This document shows, one piece after another, positions 25,401-35,405 of a stretch of DNA of 64,000 bases (positions are counted from its first letter, which is position 1; each line of letters starts with the position of its first letter). Both the position numbers and the translations under genes were made by a program. The notes below the pieces were generated by a model, which did not search any database, was not told where the DNA came from, and saw only the letters and a program-made list of their open reading frames with translations. The DNA comes from Sanderia malayensis (Eukaryota > Cnidaria > Scyphozoa > Semaeostomeae > Pelagiidae): positions 1 to 64,000 of the forward strand of contig RQOL01000930.1 in NCBI GenBank assembly GCA_013076295.1, given 5' to 3'.

Positions 25401-28400
25401 GAATAAAAAAATAATATACTTTTAGGCATCTCCACGCGATTTGAATGATTTGGAAGATTATGATGATGATGACAGAACACTGGATAAGTACGCTCTTACT
25501 GCTATACTCAAATTATCTTTTGAATATGATTTTGTTTTACATTAAGCATATATCATGTGTATACTTGCATTATTATATATGATGCATTGCCTGATACCAT
25601 GGCAAGATCTTTATATAAATGCTATTTTAATGTTTGCTTCCACAGACTAATAGATCATGAAAATGTGACTACTTCGGACGAGCATATGTGGATGATTCCG
25701 TTTTCAGAAGGATGTGATCACCTTCTTACAATAACATTTCCCAGAGTCCATCTCTTCACTGGTATACGTGTATGGAATTACAACAAGAGTCTCGATGATA
25801 CCTACAGAGGGGTAAGAAAAGAACAATACCTACTATTCATTCCTTACTTTAATTGCAAACGATTTGGAATGATCGTTTTCTCCTATTTTTCTGTTTTTCT
25901 CGAGGGGTGTAATTCTGTTTATATTGTGTATTTCAGGCAAAGAGTATGCAGTTGTTTATTGATGATAAAGAGATTTCTCCCGATGGTGGATTCTTGTTAC
26001 GGAAAGGTAAGACAGGCTAAATGTACACCATCTACTACCTGTAGCCAATGTGTTTATAGTTTGAGGCATAAACTCTGATCAAGTATAGAATACCCATGTC
26101 AAACTGATATCCACACATGGGAATGTTACAACCGTATCATTATAGTGTAAGAGTGTAAAATAGTGTAAATGAAGTATCATGGTTTGGAAATGCAATAGAA
26201 GTATTATGATGTAAAAATTAGTTTTGTGAAATTGATAGCTTATATTGTTTCGTAGGGCCGGGACACTGCCATTTCGATTTTGCCCAAGACATTCTTTTCG
26301 ACCAAACCGAAGAGGAATTAGAAAAGATAGAAAAATCAAGACTGGCTGCAGAGAAAAGGTAAAATACTATTTCTATATATGGCTTACTATATGCTACAAC
26401 AGACCTAAAACCGTATGTTACACCATGTGCTGAACTGCATGTAATTAAAAAAATATGGAATTCAGCCAGAAGGGGGGAGGGTTAAAGTGAAATATCTAAG
26501 TCCAGTGAGCCTTGAATTTATATTAAGTGAATAACAGTAACAGTTGCATGTTTATCTGTCGTGCATTTGCAGTTATTCTTGCCACATGTTTATGTTCATT
26601 TGGATCACGTTTTGTTTTACAGGAATATTTTAAGACAAGAGAAAAACATCGCTGACTACGAAACTATACTGTTGCCAACTGGCTGTATCCTTTGATATTA
26701 CTAGTACGTATGTTTGATTGACTACTGGTAGACCTTATTAGTGCATCATACTAGTAGACAACAAGTAATACTTCGTTATACTTGGTGCTTTTTGAATCAA
26801 GAGTAAGTTGCAGTATGAGGCAGATGCAAGGGATCAGATGTTTGGTTCATCATCATATGAATAGTTGGTTATGTTGTCATTTCACTGTTTTTCCATTGGG
26901 AAATCAAGCAATCTATTCAAATAGGCTATGATAATCAGTTGACTAATTTAAAACCGGAATGCCACAAGTTTCCATTGTGATTCCTTGATTATTTCTGCAG
27001 TTGTTTTCCAGTTACGATTATTCTCCACTTGGGGAGATCCGTATTATATAGGACTGAATGGCCTAGAACTTTACGACGAACAAGGACAGAAAATTCCACT
27101 CGATGAAAACAGTATCCTCTTCTATATTTGCATCTTATACTAATTCCATTGTTTAATTTAATTTCACGACATCCCAAGGTCATCGAGCTTTGCTGCAAAT
27201 AAACTCGGGCGCAAACAGAATTTGCCATCAACCTTGACCTCGTTCAGATGTAACTGCTTATCCGCACAGCGTCAACGTACTGGAGGGTGTTGATCATGAC
27301 GTCAGAACACCGGATAAACTCATCGATGGTATGAATGATACTCATGATGCTAATCACATGTGGATGGCTCCTGTCTTTCCCGCAGTGGTATTGTATATAC
27401 GTTCTTTACCATATTGTACCACCCCCTACTTTGGTTGCTGTAACTGTGACTTTTTCATGTGGGACCTCCCCATACGAGTTGGGTCCCTTGAATTGGCTCT
27501 TAACGCTGCCAATTTTCTTTTTTGTGGTTTGATGAACCCTTCGTGGCTTATAACGCTTCTGTTATAAGCCACGAAGTATATCCTCGTTCAATGTTCATTA
27601 TATCAGGGTTTCTGCATGGGTCAAACTAAACTAAATCTATACTGAATTTTATGCCCAAAACAGTTTTGAATTTCGTTTTGAATCTATTTTGTTTGTTGAT
27701 CGAATACAATGCGCCTGCTTCATGTCGGAATTAAAATCTGTGTAATTTTTTTATCAGGTTAATGTTATTTACATTGTGTTCGACTCACCAGTTTCAATAT
27801 CAATGATCAAGTTGTGGAATTACACAAAAACTGGATCTAGAGGAGTGCGACAATTTGGGGTGAGTCTTGTTTTTCTTTCTTTTTTCCACAACGACGATCA
27901 AAGAGCCCTTTAAATGTTGTTGAATACATGATATATTCATGAACCATAACTCTTAGCTCGGAGATAGAATACACCCATTCAACAGTGCACACCAATTGGT
28001 CACATGGAGTGATTTCTTGGGGAAACAGTGACGAAAAACTAGATATTCGTGATTAATTAGGGTCACACTAGTATTATGATAACTAAATTATTTAACAAAA
28101 TGTATTGTCCTTTCATTGACAAGGTTTTGAGAGATAAAATGCTGTTGTTTGACTTAACTTTTTTCCTTTCCTAAGGTTCTTGTTGACGATTTATTGGTTT
28201 ACAACGGCGTTCTTCCTCAAGTTACTGACGCGAGAGCTATTCTTCCGACAATAGATTTGCCAGTACCTCACCACACTATTATATTCACAGATGATCAAGC
28301 TATCAATTCACAAGAAAGTGGCCATCTTCTAAGGTGACAATTGTGATTTCTTTGCATGCACCATATTTTCTATCAAAAACACTTCCATAAATCAGAAGAT

Positions 28401-28884
28401 CGTTAAAATGAGTTTAAATTTTACTTTAAAGCAGTTTCTAAGAGGAGATGTTTAGTTTGTTTACTTTATGCGTATATTGAATATATTTGTTTTATTCAAT
28501 TAGTTTAAAGACTAATTGATCTAGTGTCTCATTAATGCTGTATCTTGTATTTTCAGTTCAATTTGCGTGACTAAAGACCAAGATGTTCAAATGACCAATG
28601 AAAATTCAGTGGTGAATTCATTTACAAGTCCCACGTCAAAAAGTAAAAAAATCGACCAAGGTACAAATCTTAATTTATGTTAAATTGCATCCATTGTCAT
28701 TTCTAATTATTATATTGAATTTTCAACATAAAGTGAACGAGTATAATAATAAAAAACCCACATATAAGAACCAACTCTTATAAGAACCTTTAGGCTAAAC
28801 CCAAAATAATTGTGTTCTCCATTTCAATTTTTAGCAAACCGACCAATGACAAGTGTGACACATATTCGAGCACAAAAAAGATAA
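10405..28884 (+). CDS. KATNIP: Katanin-interacting protein homologue, 46 exons, about 1700 aa
   Basis: KATNIP (KIAA0556) binds katanin and microtubules and acts at the ciliary base; human mutations cause a Joubert-type ciliopathy. Coding exons: 10405-10416, 11492-11726, 13189-13243, 13337-13394, 13490-13547, 13833-13933, 14020-14133, 14230-14271, 14439-14574, 14848-14869, 15315-15373, 15549-15695, 15862-15923, 16329-16447, 16675-17242, 17369-17485, 18042-18191, 18854-18928, 19047-19127, 19314-19405, 19515-19688, 19913-19978, 20125-20219, 20468-20649, 20842-21043, 21535-21637, 21822-21963, 22112-22206, 22547-22649, 23106-23200, 23408-23450, 23631-23780, 24235-24286, 24380-24433, 24704-24819, 25426-25487, 25646-25811, 25937-26006, 26256-26358, 26623-26684, 27001-27111, 27248-27387, 27758-27859, 28176-28333, 28557-28660, 28835-28884. 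All phases join and the total is 5103 nt. The N-terminus has the family motif LLLLQQRNRLLKKLKEKD and EQGFSLYLNGAN. Four DUF4457-type units follow (near residues 571, 1042, 1287 and 1480), each with a W-G-x-x-x-(Y/M)-x-G-L core. An acidic stretch lies at about 150-200. The C-terminus ends in basic residues, as I recall for human KATNIP (about 1618 aa). Weak points: exon 8 needs a GC donor, and the exon 42 end could be 27384. Confidence 0.93.
11311..11402 (+). repeat. G-rich GTGGGCGGA short repeat in KATNIP intron 1
   Basis: GGGTGGGCGGA, GGTGGGCGC, GGTGGGGCGGAT, AGTGGGCGGAT and GGTGGGCGGAT follow each other within 92 bp. The stretch is GC-rich against an AT-rich intron. The spaced G-triplets could form a quadruplex or hold Sp1-type sites; neither can be shown here. 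Confidence 0.6.
12145..12277 (+). repeat. Solitary diverged satellite monomer in KATNIP intron 2
   Basis: The segment runs from TAATGGCTGAGG through CTTAGGG, GGTTAGG, TGCGGAAGAGAAAGGTGG and TGTGCAGGAGC to CTTAATG. These match the array unit piece by piece, in the same order and orientation, for about one unit length. It is diverged by substitutions and small gaps and lies about 2 kb from the array end. Confidence 0.85.
13609..13756. mobile_element. Mariner-like MITE in KATNIP intron 5
   Basis: Terminal inverted repeats of about 27 bp begin TACAGTAAAAACCCTCATG and end CATGCGGGTTTTTACTGTA, with TA at both outer edges as expected for Tc1/mariner target sites. There is no coding capacity in 148 bp. 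It belongs to the same family as the element at 23844. Confidence 0.8.
15985..16225. mobile_element. Degraded GCGCTTATT-type MITE in KATNIP intron 13
   Basis: Starts AGGCGCCCGGTTCGCTTATT and ends with GGGAGGGCGCTTAATTGAGG, with GAGGGGGCGCTTATTTC inside. The words are shared with the better-preserved element at 24955, but the termini are eroded. Confidence 0.5.
18395..18510 (+). repeat. tRNA-like SINE fragment in KATNIP intron 17
   Basis: Contains CACGGGTTCGAGTCTCGTC, a B-box-like sequence. No convincing cloverleaf or A box could be built upstream, so it is not called as a tRNA gene. Confidence 0.35.
18644..18805 (-). repeat. tRNA-derived SINE in KATNIP intron 17
   Basis: On the minus strand, GCAGATAGCACAGTGGATAA resembles a pol III A box and GAGAGTTCAAATCCTGC, about 50 bp on, resembles a B box. 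The adjoining plus-strand part (GGTCTTGCGTTCGAGTCCC) carries a second B-box-like word in opposite orientation. Related copies lie at 25225, 31420, 37080 and 44390. Confidence 0.6.
23844..23995. mobile_element. Mariner-like MITE in KATNIP intron 32
   Basis: The terminal inverted repeats are TACAGTAGACACCCGCG at the left and CGGGTGTTTACTGTA at the right, each followed inward by TATAAGAACC or its complement. TA is at both ends. The interior holds CTATTGTT repeats as in the 13609 element. Confidence 0.8.
24955..25143. mobile_element. MITE with GCGCTTATTAGAGGAAATACGG ends, KATNIP intron 35
   Basis: Left end TACCGTATTTCCTCTAATTA, right end TAGAGGAAATACGGTA, giving inverted repeats of about 27 bp with two mismatches and TA at the outer edges. 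It is 189 bp and non-coding. Decayed relatives are seen near 15985, 34680 and 56160. Confidence 0.8.
25225..25385 (-). repeat. tRNA-derived SINE in KATNIP intron 35
   Basis: Same arrangement as the repeat at 18644: AGGTTTTGAACCCTACC, TTATCCACTATTTTATTTGCCCACC, TTTCACAAGACT, then GGTCTTGTGTTCGAAACCC. Confidence 0.55.
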
Positions 28885-29866
28885 CAATTGGTATACTAAT
28901 GTATTTATTTTTCTTTCATGTTTATTATAATATAATATAGTAATATATAGTTCTAAGTTTAGTATAACGTTATTGAATATACATAGATTATAGCTTTGAG
29001 ATAATCTAATTTGGCATCATAATGTAATAATAGATAGCATAGTACAGATAAGTGAGGCAGGAAAAGTAAGCTTGGTGTATGCATAAGTAAGGTAGGGTGG
29101 ATAAGGTAGGATATGTGCAACAATGGGTAAGGTTGGTATGGTGAAAAGTAATAGGTTAATTGTTAGAACACCATGGGAATCTCTTGGGAATTAGCTTTAT
29201 TCCCTTGAGAATTATCAGCTCTAGAGAAGAATTCCCTAGGGAATAAGGTTAATTCCCTAGGGAATAGATCTAATTCCCCTGGGAATTAACCAATAGAGCT
29301 CATAATTCCCAAGGGAATAAAGCTAATTCCCAAGGGAATACAACTAATTCCCAAGGGAATTCTTCTCTAGAGCTGATAATTCCCAAGGGAATAAAGCTAA
29401 TTCCCTAGGGAATTCTTCTCAAGAGCTGATAATTCCCAAGGGAATAAAACTAATTCCCTAGGGAATTAGCAGCTCTATTGATTGATTCCCTTGGGGATAG
29501 CTCTATCTTTCCCTACTTTTACCCATCTATTACATCATTTTATGTTAGGTCAAGTTACACAAAATTAGATCCTATGATGTATTCTATCTATATTCAATTA
29601 TGATGTTGAGAATAAAGTAAATGATCTCACCATTTCTTCTCTTCGGTCCTTCTTTCTTTCTCCTTCCAACCAGATCAAACATGGCAATGGCAAAAATAGA
29701 TTTATGTTCATAACATGAAAAGATTATGAACGAAACAATATTTAAAGCAACAATGTCAGACTATCCTAAAATATTCTTGAGCATTTTCTGTTTTCCAATT
29801 ATATATATACACCATTCGTCATTAAATATTGCATATTAATCATGAATTGAAGCTAATAGAGGGATC
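28885..29866. other. Gap between KATNIP and the first MATE gene (convergent 3' ends)
   Basis: Both flanking genes end here. The gap holds a GGTAAGG/TAGGTAGGRTGG-rich stretch (29050-29140), the palindromic repeat at 29171-29497, and from about 29645 the TTTCTTTCTCCTTCCAACC sequence that also follows the other two MATE genes. No gene is seen. Confidence 0.7.
29171..29497. repeat. Cluster of 16-bp palindromes forming a large foldback
   Basis: AATTCCC(A/T)(A/T)GGGAATT palindromes recur every 20-30 bp. Two 59-bp arms (29186-29244 and 29347-29405) are near-perfect inverted copies of each other and share TCTCTAGAGCTGATAATTC. The short spacer words AAAGCTA and CTCTAGAGCTGAT are also repeated. Confidence 0.85.
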
Positions 29867-32800
29867 TCAAAGCAATAAGCGTATAATAATTGAAATAATA
29901 ATGGTTGAGCTGGGAATTAATATAATTACTAGAATATGCAATTTCTGCTTAAGATTAGGGAACAACATCTCCTCAGACTTAATCACTATATCATTATTAA
30001 TTTCCTTTACCTTTGGAGTTGCTAAGCCTTCATCTGGATCATCTTCACCATGTACATCATCTACGTGCATGTTATCCTCGGGTACAGGTTCAGATGCTTC
30101 TGTCGTTACCATTTCTATTATAAGAAAGATAGAGATTAATTAATGATTCTCCATACAACTGCACGCCACTGCTTCAGACGTTGTAATAATCAGTGCTACA
30201 ACACGATTGCCTAGTGGAGGGTCCAATTGCGAAAATATAAATGTGGCTTGCTGTACTTACCAGTCTGTTCATTTGGTTGACCTTCTTCAGCTTCCATACA
30301 GTCATTCATTTCAAGTTCACCATTATTAAGTGGAAAAACATTAACACCAGCTCTTGTTCTTGCCTGGAAATAAAAAATAATTTTTCAAATAATTTATTAA
30401 ATAATATGACATGTCTATATATGCAGACAATAGCTAAAACTTGAGCATTGCAATGTACCTTTTTTGACAATTTCTCCCAATTAATAAAGATAAGAATCAA
30501 AACTAGTCCACTGACCTGTGTAAAAGAATTACTGAAATTATTAAAACTATAATTTACATTTAATATACACAAATAATTAATAATTAAGATAACAAAAGTA
30601 ATTCACATGAGCTTAATACCTGACAAAACATGCCAATTACCATGCCTGCCCAAAATCCTTCAAAGAAAAAAATGATGAAAACATTGGTAATAATATTATC
30701 AATAAAATGTAAACTTATCAGTTAAGAAAAAATACTTGTACTTACTTACCCATAACACCCCAACTGATGACAAAAACAAATACGGTTCCTAAAGGTAGAC
30801 CAATTACGTCAAAGCCAATCAAATTAACAATAGCACCATACTTCTGCAAGCCAAGACCACGAAAAACGCCAGCAGAAACTCCCTTTAAGATGAAATACCA
30901 ATATTAGTTTCTACAAGAGTTCTCCCCTGATAGATACGGCAAACCACTATGTGATTAAATAAAACTGGAAAGATAAGGAAGGAAGTTATACTTGTGTTCC
31001 ATCAAGGAAATGAAATGCAGCCATGTAGGGTATACCGTTGGTGATAATTGCCATCACGTCCCTGTAAATGACGGACAATGTAAAGAATACAGCGTAAAGT
31101 ATTCTAATTATTAATAAATTATTAAGAAATCCCAAAGCAACAAGAGTTCAAGGCGTCTTAAAGGAGCTAGATAGGGTCTTAAAGAAATAAGGATGAAAGG
31201 AATCTTAAAAGAGCATGAGTTCAAATAGGTCTTAAGTTCTGAGATGGTATGATCACTTTTACTTACTTGCTATTTGTAAAAGCATATCCAACATAATCTT
31301 TTGTGGCAGTGAGCAAAGAAGCTGAACAGATAGCAATCAACCCTTGAAATAAACATTCATACAATCAACTATGAAAAAATTACTTTACCAAAAGAAAAAT
31401 TCTTGAAAATTACTTTACAAGACCTTCGGGTGCATCCTATGTATTAAATAATCTTGGGGGTTGGGGTGTGCAAATAGAACAGGAAAGAAAGTGTTGCAAA
31501 CTGATGAAAGTTAACTCATAAGTGCATCTATCCTCAACTAGGAATATGGTAAAATAAATAAAGCACAACACCAACCATAAGTAAGGATGCAAATCAGGCT
31601 AAACTATATGACCATAAAAAGAATAGAACTACAAACATTGGGAGGTCTGAAATATTGGGTTTTTAATGGGCACATTAGACGGTAAATGTTAATTTTGCAG
31701 TTGATAGAGACACAAATAAATAATTTAAAGGATTACAATTCAATAATATGGATACTTACAAGATATACAGAATGCAGACTTAGTTGTATTCACGGCTTTT
31801 CGTGGTTCACCAGACCCCATGAGTCTCCCAACACTAACTCCAGCAGCAAGGGAAATACCACTAGGTATCTAAGGGGAAGACACAAACATTTTAACTAAAT
31901 TATTAAACTACGATTTCATCAATAAAATGGGGAATACAATTGAAAAATAAAAGATACATAAATGGCTCAAAGCTTAGCTGCACGCAGGATAGGTAAGTGT
32001 CTAACAAACTAACATTTCTACCAACATGGAATGGGATCGCTCACCATATACAGCAAACTAAGGATGTTGAGCAACACAGTTTGTGCTCCAAGCTCCTTTT
32101 TTCCAACCAGACCTGCAAGATATAAAAGAAAAAAGAAAAATCAAATGCCTTCCAATAACAGTTCTAAAATTAAAGCAAAAGGACGGGCTTCACAAGAATG
32201 TGATAAAACATGGCATTACCCAGTAAGATAACACCAATTTCTGCAGTTGTCCAATCAAATATGATCATCAAAGAGCCGGGTAAGGCAAGTGAAAAGAATT
32301 GACGCCACTGAAGTAAGCATTCCCATGACCAACCTTGTCATGAAAAAAGAATATAAACAACATATCATTATACTACATATTGTAACTACAGTCAAATCTG
32401 CATAGTTCGAACTCGTGTAACTCAAACTCGATCTAATTCGAACGAAATTCTTTGTTCCTTCAAGGATCACTAATGAACCAGTCCTCATAAAACAAACCTG
32501 TATAATTCGAACTTTTTATAATTTGTGCATTTTCACACTTCCCCCGGGTGTTCAAATTAGACGAAGTTGACTGTAATAACATAAATACAAACAATAACCT
32601 AAACATCTCCTTTTTATTGTCTCGTACTACCAGTAGCCCTAAACTTAAGACATTACAAAATTAAATGATACAAGATCTTTTGAAGGTTTTATATAAAAGG
32701 ATTCTAATTTTCCAAATTGTAGAAATAGTGAAAAATAAACCCATACCTGGCCAGGCTTTGTAAACCTTTTTTATCTTTATATAAGCAAGAGTCGTTAAAC

Positions 32801-34443
32801 ATAGCATAAGAAAGCACAAGTTTAGCGTAATGCTGCAGCCACTAAAAATAAAACCAAGTTAATTAGCATTTTATAACAACACATCAGATGGATATTCTAT
32901 CATGAAGAGCTTTAGAGAAAAAATGTACAGCTTATGCTACTTACATGACTCCTAATTTAAGCACACTCACAAGAACAAAGTTGGAAATGACACAGATTAT
33001 AACATTTATAATTGAAACAGCCACTAGAGGAAGTACAATATGCTAGAATAAAAAAATTCACACTTGGGTTACTTATAGCATACTGTAAATGCTCTTTCAA
33101 GCCTTACAATTTTGCATTCAAAAAGTCTCTCTTCACTCTGAACCCAAAAAGCCTATGAACTGGGCATATGGTTCTTACATATGGATGTAGAAATCATTTG
33201 AAACTTGGGGAAATGGATTTTGAAGGACATTTTTCACTGTCCACTGCTATCAGGTTCAGATTACTTATAAAAAGAATGCCTAAGTGTAATTTACCAACCC
33301 ATTGTGCTTGGGATACTCAGGCAAGCAGAGCGAGCCAACCCATTGTGCGGGAGGTCAAACAACAGGCATGAGTGCAGTGAATGTAGGGTGCAAAATGAAC
33401 AGACCAGGTTAAGCTTTTTTTACTTGACGGGATGGGGAGAGCAAGTGAAGCGAGCGATGACCCCTATTACTTCTCAAAAATATATTTAAGTATTGACAAG
33501 TCAGTAATTACAGCATATTACCTGGCTTATAAGGTAAGACCTGATAGTTCTGTAAACAGCTTGAAACTGTTAATAAAAGCATAAACTATAGTTTTTGCAA
33601 AAGGTTCTGCAAACTGCAAGAAAGCATTTGAAGGGTTGCATCAAGTCAAGTTTAGGGATGAAAATCATTTTGGGCTTTAAAAAACTGCTGAGATCTCCAC
33701 ATATTTATAATGGTCCAAAGAGAATGGTAGATCTATAGCAGATCTTGGGTGTGCAAGGACCCTTTTCCGTTGTTCTTCAATATTTTTAATAGTGTATACA
33801 GATAGATGGGGAAAAGAGTGGTTGCTAATCAGAAAAAAGAAATACAATAGGTAACAAACATATTTTTGCAAGTATATCCGACTTTTGTTCATACTTACAA
33901 TCAATGATGGCATTCTGAACAAGATAAATTTTTCAGCCAGCCTAGAAAGCAAAAAACGTATTAATATCTACTTCCAAGATTGAATCAAAAATTTCATTAT
34001 GGCAAGAAATAAAAGCTAGATAGCAATTTGGACCTTGAAACATCTTTGTCTTGTTGCAAAAGTAATAAGATGTTGCCAGAATTTATTGAAAAGGCAAACG
34101 CAGAAAAACCAACAACTAGTTGAACAAGTAACGCTCTTTGAATTATAATTCCAAATCTACGATAATTTTTAGCCCCATAGGCTTGGGAACACAAGGTAGA
34201 AGTCGCCGAGTCTAAGCCAATTATGATGGCGAAACCAAAGACATTGCAAAATGTAATGCCTAGGCCAACGGCTGCAAGTGGAGTTTCTCCATCCCGTCCT
34301 GCAAACTGTAGACATATAACAGGAGTGGCAAACTCAGAAATATTGCAGATAATTAAAGGCCACGAAAGCCTGAAAATCGTCACAAGTTCTGACTTCAAAT
34401 TCTTGGGAAAAACTCCTCTAATTCTCTGGCAGCACCCAAGCAT
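29867..34443 (-). CDS. MATE/SLC47-type multidrug and toxin extrusion transporter, copy 1
   Basis: Predicted proton/organic-cation antiporter of the MATE family. Coding exons in gene order: 34034-34443, 33899-33941, 33522-33566, 32945-33042, 32747-32841, 32220-32333, 32045-32112, 31760-31868, 31267-31342, 30992-31061, 30750-30882, 30620-30657, 30459-30515, 30261-30363, 29867-30114. They sum to 1707 nt, 568 aa, against about 570 aa for human MATE1. All junctions are GT-AG and in phase. Family marks: SWPLIICNISEFATPVICLQ in the first helix, AAVGLG, LDSATSTLCSQAYGAKNYRR, LQQDKDVSR, FDWTTAEIG, ELGAQT, GVFRGLGLQKYGAIVN and NLIGFDVIGLPLGT. A long charged tail precedes a last hydrophobic helix (HILVIILIPSSTIIISIII), as in animal MATEs. 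The start at 34443 aligns with the ATGs of copies 2 and 3; an in-frame ATG ten codons upstream (34473) is also possible. This is the most diverged copy. Confidence 0.93.
31420..31495 (+). repeat. Truncated SINE-like fragment in MATE copy 1 intron 8
   Basis: ACAAGACCTTCGGGTG and GGGGGTTGGGGTGTGCAAATAGAACAGG match parts of the longer repeats in the same intron of copies 2 and 3. The insertion therefore probably predates the triplication. Confidence 0.5.
32387..32575. mobile_element. Mariner-like MITE in MATE copy 1 intron 5
   Basis: TACAGTCAAATCTGCATAGT at the left and CGAAGTTGACTGTA at the right form imperfect inverted ends with TA edges. The interior repeats TTCGAACT words. It is absent from the matching introns of copies 2 and 3. 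Confidence 0.75.
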
Positions 34444-35405
34444 GGCGGCCGGAGTTGCAGGTTTGCTCCACAATAAAGATCAAGATGAAGATCACAAGTC
34501 AAGTCAGTCAGGTTCAGGTTCAACCGGATCTAACCAGTTCGCGCGTTTTTTATTTTTTAACCGGAAATCGATTTTCTTAGCAAACGAAGTAGCAACAGGT
34601 CAGAACAAATTTTCAACGTAAATTAAATGGTCAACTTAAAGAATTTCCAGGATTAAAAACACTTTCTGTCGTATAATTGGCCCCTTAACAAATCATATTT
34701 TACAATAAGCACCCCTTCTCAAATACTGACCAAAAATGATACACTTTTTTTAAATAAGCAACTAGACTTTGGTCCAGCCCTGAAAGTTGCTTAAAATTTT
34801 GGGTATTTTAGCCCTCAAAGTTGCTACCTTAAGAAACAGTAAGTGTAAACACGTTAGTCAAGAACTTGAACATAAAAAATATAAGAACCAAACATTTTCC
34901 AAACAACATGAAAGTTGCTAACAGTAATTCAATTGAGCACTCGAGTTGCTTAATGTCAGGGTCAGTCCAGCCCTAGTTGCTTATTGGGCGGTTGCTTATT
35001 AAAAAAGTGTACTTATTCGAAAATTGCTATTGCGTGCCTGAACAATTTCCTCTGTGATCAAAGCAATTTCGTCTGCAAATTCTTCTTTCTTTCTCCTTCC
35101 AACCAGATCAACAAAAGAAAAAGTAAAAATAGAATATTCTTATAAAATATAAAAACATATTTCTTGACATATATCTTAGGGTTCATTCTGATTGAGTCAA
35201 CAAAACAATACTTAAAACAAAACAACACACCAACACTTTACATAACATAACATATCAGCCATAACAAATCACATTTTTAATGCAATTACATAAAAAGTTA
35301 CCAAAGACAACCAAAAGACATCTCAACTTTTTTCTATCTTCCAATAACCGCAATGATTGTTCATTATATATTAAATAATCATTTAGTGAACCCAATAAAA
35401 ATATC
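34444..35405. other. Gap between MATE copies 1 and 2
   Basis: Upstream DNA of copy 1 and downstream DNA of copy 2. It holds decayed GCTTATT/CCCCTT MITE-like sequence (34680-35020) and, from 35085, the flank shared with 42283-42600. No gene or TATA box is recognised. Confidence 0.6.
35085..35405. repeat. 3' flank of MATE copy 2, duplicated at 42283-42600
   Basis: TTTCTTTCTCCTTCCAA, then AAACATATTTCTTGACATAT, TCTGATTGAGTCAACAAAAC and TTACCAAAGACAACCAAAAG recur in the same order at 42283-42600. About 50 bp of it is also at 29645. It marks the left boundary of the duplicated unit. Confidence 0.85.
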
